The notes under the pieces: model-generated
The model's input: only the letters and a program-made list of their open reading frames with translations
What the model was told of the DNA's origin: nothing
The model's database searches: none
Made by a program: the position numbers and the translations under genes
Shown here: piece by piece, positions 5,962 to 6,758 of the stretch
Position numbering within the stretch: position 1 is the stretch's first letter
Layout of the letters: every line of letters starts with the position of its first letter
NCBI GenBank assembly: GCA_020724185.1
Contig: DYHL01000112.1
Span: 1,553 to 8,310 of the forward strand
DNA: 6,758 bases
Reading direction: 5' to 3'
From: Candidatus Nitrosymbiomonas sp.
GTDB lineage: Bacteria; Sysuimicrobiota; Sysuimicrobiia; Sysuimicrobiales; Humicultoraceae

Positions 5962-6758
5962 CTAGAGGTCCAAACGTTCGGGCGCGGCGTTGATCTCGAG
6001 CGCGGTCCCGGTCCGGACGGCGGCGTCCACCACCGCCTCGATGTCCACCTCGTAGGGATCGCGCGCGCCGAGCAGGCGGCCGGTGGGGTGACCGAGGATG
6101 TCCACGTGCTCACTCTCCATCGCCCGCACCATGCGCGCGGTCATGGCCTCGCGACTCATCCCGAAGCGGGTGTGCACCGATGCGATCACGAGGTCGAGGT
6201 CGGCCAACAGGTCGTCGGGATAGTCCAGGCCCCCGTCGGCGGAGATGTCGCACTCGGTGCCGATGAGGACGGCGATCCCCAGGCGGTCAGAGAGGGAGCG
6301 CACGTGCCGGATGTGGCCGCGCAGGTCCACGGCCGGCACTCCTCGCGCGACCCTGAGCGACTGCGAGTGGTCGGTGATGCAGACGTACTCGTATCCCATC
6401 GCCTGGGCGGCCGCGGCGATCTCCTCAACGCTGTCGGAGCCGTCGCTCCAGTCCGTGTGCGCGTGAACCTCGCCGCGGATGTCCTCGACCTCGATCAGCC
6501 GGGGTAGCCGGCCGGCTTCCGCCGCCTCGATCTCACCCTGATCCTCCCGGAGTTCGGGCGGTATCCACGGCAGGCCGAGGGTGCGGTAGACCTCGGGCTC
6601 CGTGCGGCCGGCCACGCGCCGGCCGTCCCCCAACCGCCATACCCCGTACTCGTTGAGCTTCAGCCCGGCGCGGACCGCCCGCTCGCGCAGGGCGACGTTG
6701 TGTTCCTTGCTGCCGGTGAAGTACTGCAGTGCCGCGCCGTATGCGGCGGGTTCCACGA
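5962..6758 (-). CDS. polX: DNA polymerase/3'-5' exonuclease PolX, partial (5' end beyond window) and cut short by a TAG
   Basis: Family X repair polymerase fused to a PHP nuclease; it fills gaps in base-excision repair and its PHP domain gives 3'-5' exonuclease and AP-endonuclease-type activity. Only the C-terminal half is visible; the polymerase catalytic residues are outside. Counting codons from 6756, the end of the Pol-beta-like part is seen in ALQYFTGSKEHNVALRERA (9-27) and GLKLNEYGVWRL, followed by a linker and the PHP domain: HAHTDWSDG (98-106; H98, H100, D105), CITDHSQS (H130), GTECDIS, ASVHTRF and GHPTGR. The frame meets TAG at codon 265 (5964-5962), right after NAAPERLDL, although PolX similarity carries on in the same frame to 5749. 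If the TAG is real and read as stop, the product lacks two metal ligands and the last part of the PHP barrel. The GTG at 6756 is an internal Val codon, not the start. Confidence 0.92.
   Translation of the reverse strand, partial: VEPAAYGAALQYFTGSKEHNVALRERAVRAGLKLNEYGVWRLGDGRRVAGRTEPEVYRTLGLPWIPPELREDQGEIEAAEAGRLPRLIEVEDIRGEVHAHTDWSDGSDSVEEIAAAAQAMGYEYVCITDHSQSLRVARGVPAVDLRGHIRHVRSLSDRLGIAVLIGTECDISADGGLDYPDDLLADLDLVIASVHTRFGMSREAMTARMVRAMESEHVDILGHPTGRLLGARDPYEVDIEAVVDAAVRTGTALEINAAPERLDL

Noticed and set aside
5632..6507. Open frame of 291 codons on the plus strand opposite polX
   Set aside because: It is antisense to the conserved PHP domain, with no motif of its own or visible start signals.
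6605..6625. Inverted repeat CGGCCGG / CCGGCCG with a 7-nt loop
   Set aside because: It lies within the polX coding sequence in GC-rich DNA with no T-tract; the Arg, Gly and Ala codons there explain it.

Overview
The window is GC-rich bacterial chromosome, with G or C at most third codon positions. All supportable genes lie on the minus strand, so they read from right to left. There are six genes with almost no space between them: polX (5' end beyond the right edge), an AAG/MPG-type DNA-3-methyladenine glycosylase, an alkaline-phosphatase-superfamily metalloenzyme, mutS2, tyrS, and an M20-family peptidase/amidohydrolase that runs off the left edge. I see no rRNA, tRNA, CRISPR array, insertion sequence or convincing terminator. 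No stretch over 300 bases lacks a gene; the largest gap is 37 nt between mutS2 and tyrS.

The spacings suggest one transcription unit with translational coupling. The polX stop and the glycosylase start are 1 nt apart (TGAGATG). The glycosylase stop and the metalloenzyme GTG are 7 nt apart. The metalloenzyme and mutS2 overlap by 4 nt (GTGA). tyrS follows mutS2 with its own strong Shine-Dalgarno, and the M20 gene has a strong Shine-Dalgarno that starts within a few bases of the tyrS stop. The order polX-mutS2 is a known neighbourhood in Bacillus and other Gram-positive-type bacteria; here two extra genes sit between them. The TyrRS is the Thermus/TyrZ-like type and the synteny is Firmicute-like. 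The host is probably a GC-rich member of the Terrabacteria (an Armatimonadota, Chloroflexota, Deinococcota or deep Bacillota lineage, or a relative). I cannot place it more closely from sequence alone.

Functionally, the right half is a DNA-repair and nucleic-acid-maintenance group: PolX (gap-filling polymerase with a PHP nuclease), the alkyl-base glycosylase, and MutS2 (recombination control and/or rescue of collided ribosomes). The left half holds tyrosine tRNA charging and a peptide/amide hydrolase.

The unusual points concern the state of the repair genes. PolX has an in-frame TAG that cuts off the last 70 codons, including two PHP metal ligands, although the downstream sequence is still clearly PolX. 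The glycosylase is only about 134 residues, against roughly 190-200 for the family, and lacks an internal segment and most of the C-terminal region while keeping the catalytic residues. MutS2 has SVR where the Smr nuclease motif is normally DLR. A perfect TATAAT sits just upstream of the metalloenzyme GTG, where it could give a leaderless transcript. I found no clearly new multi-gene system; the most original content is this set of altered repair genes and the small metalloenzyme among them.
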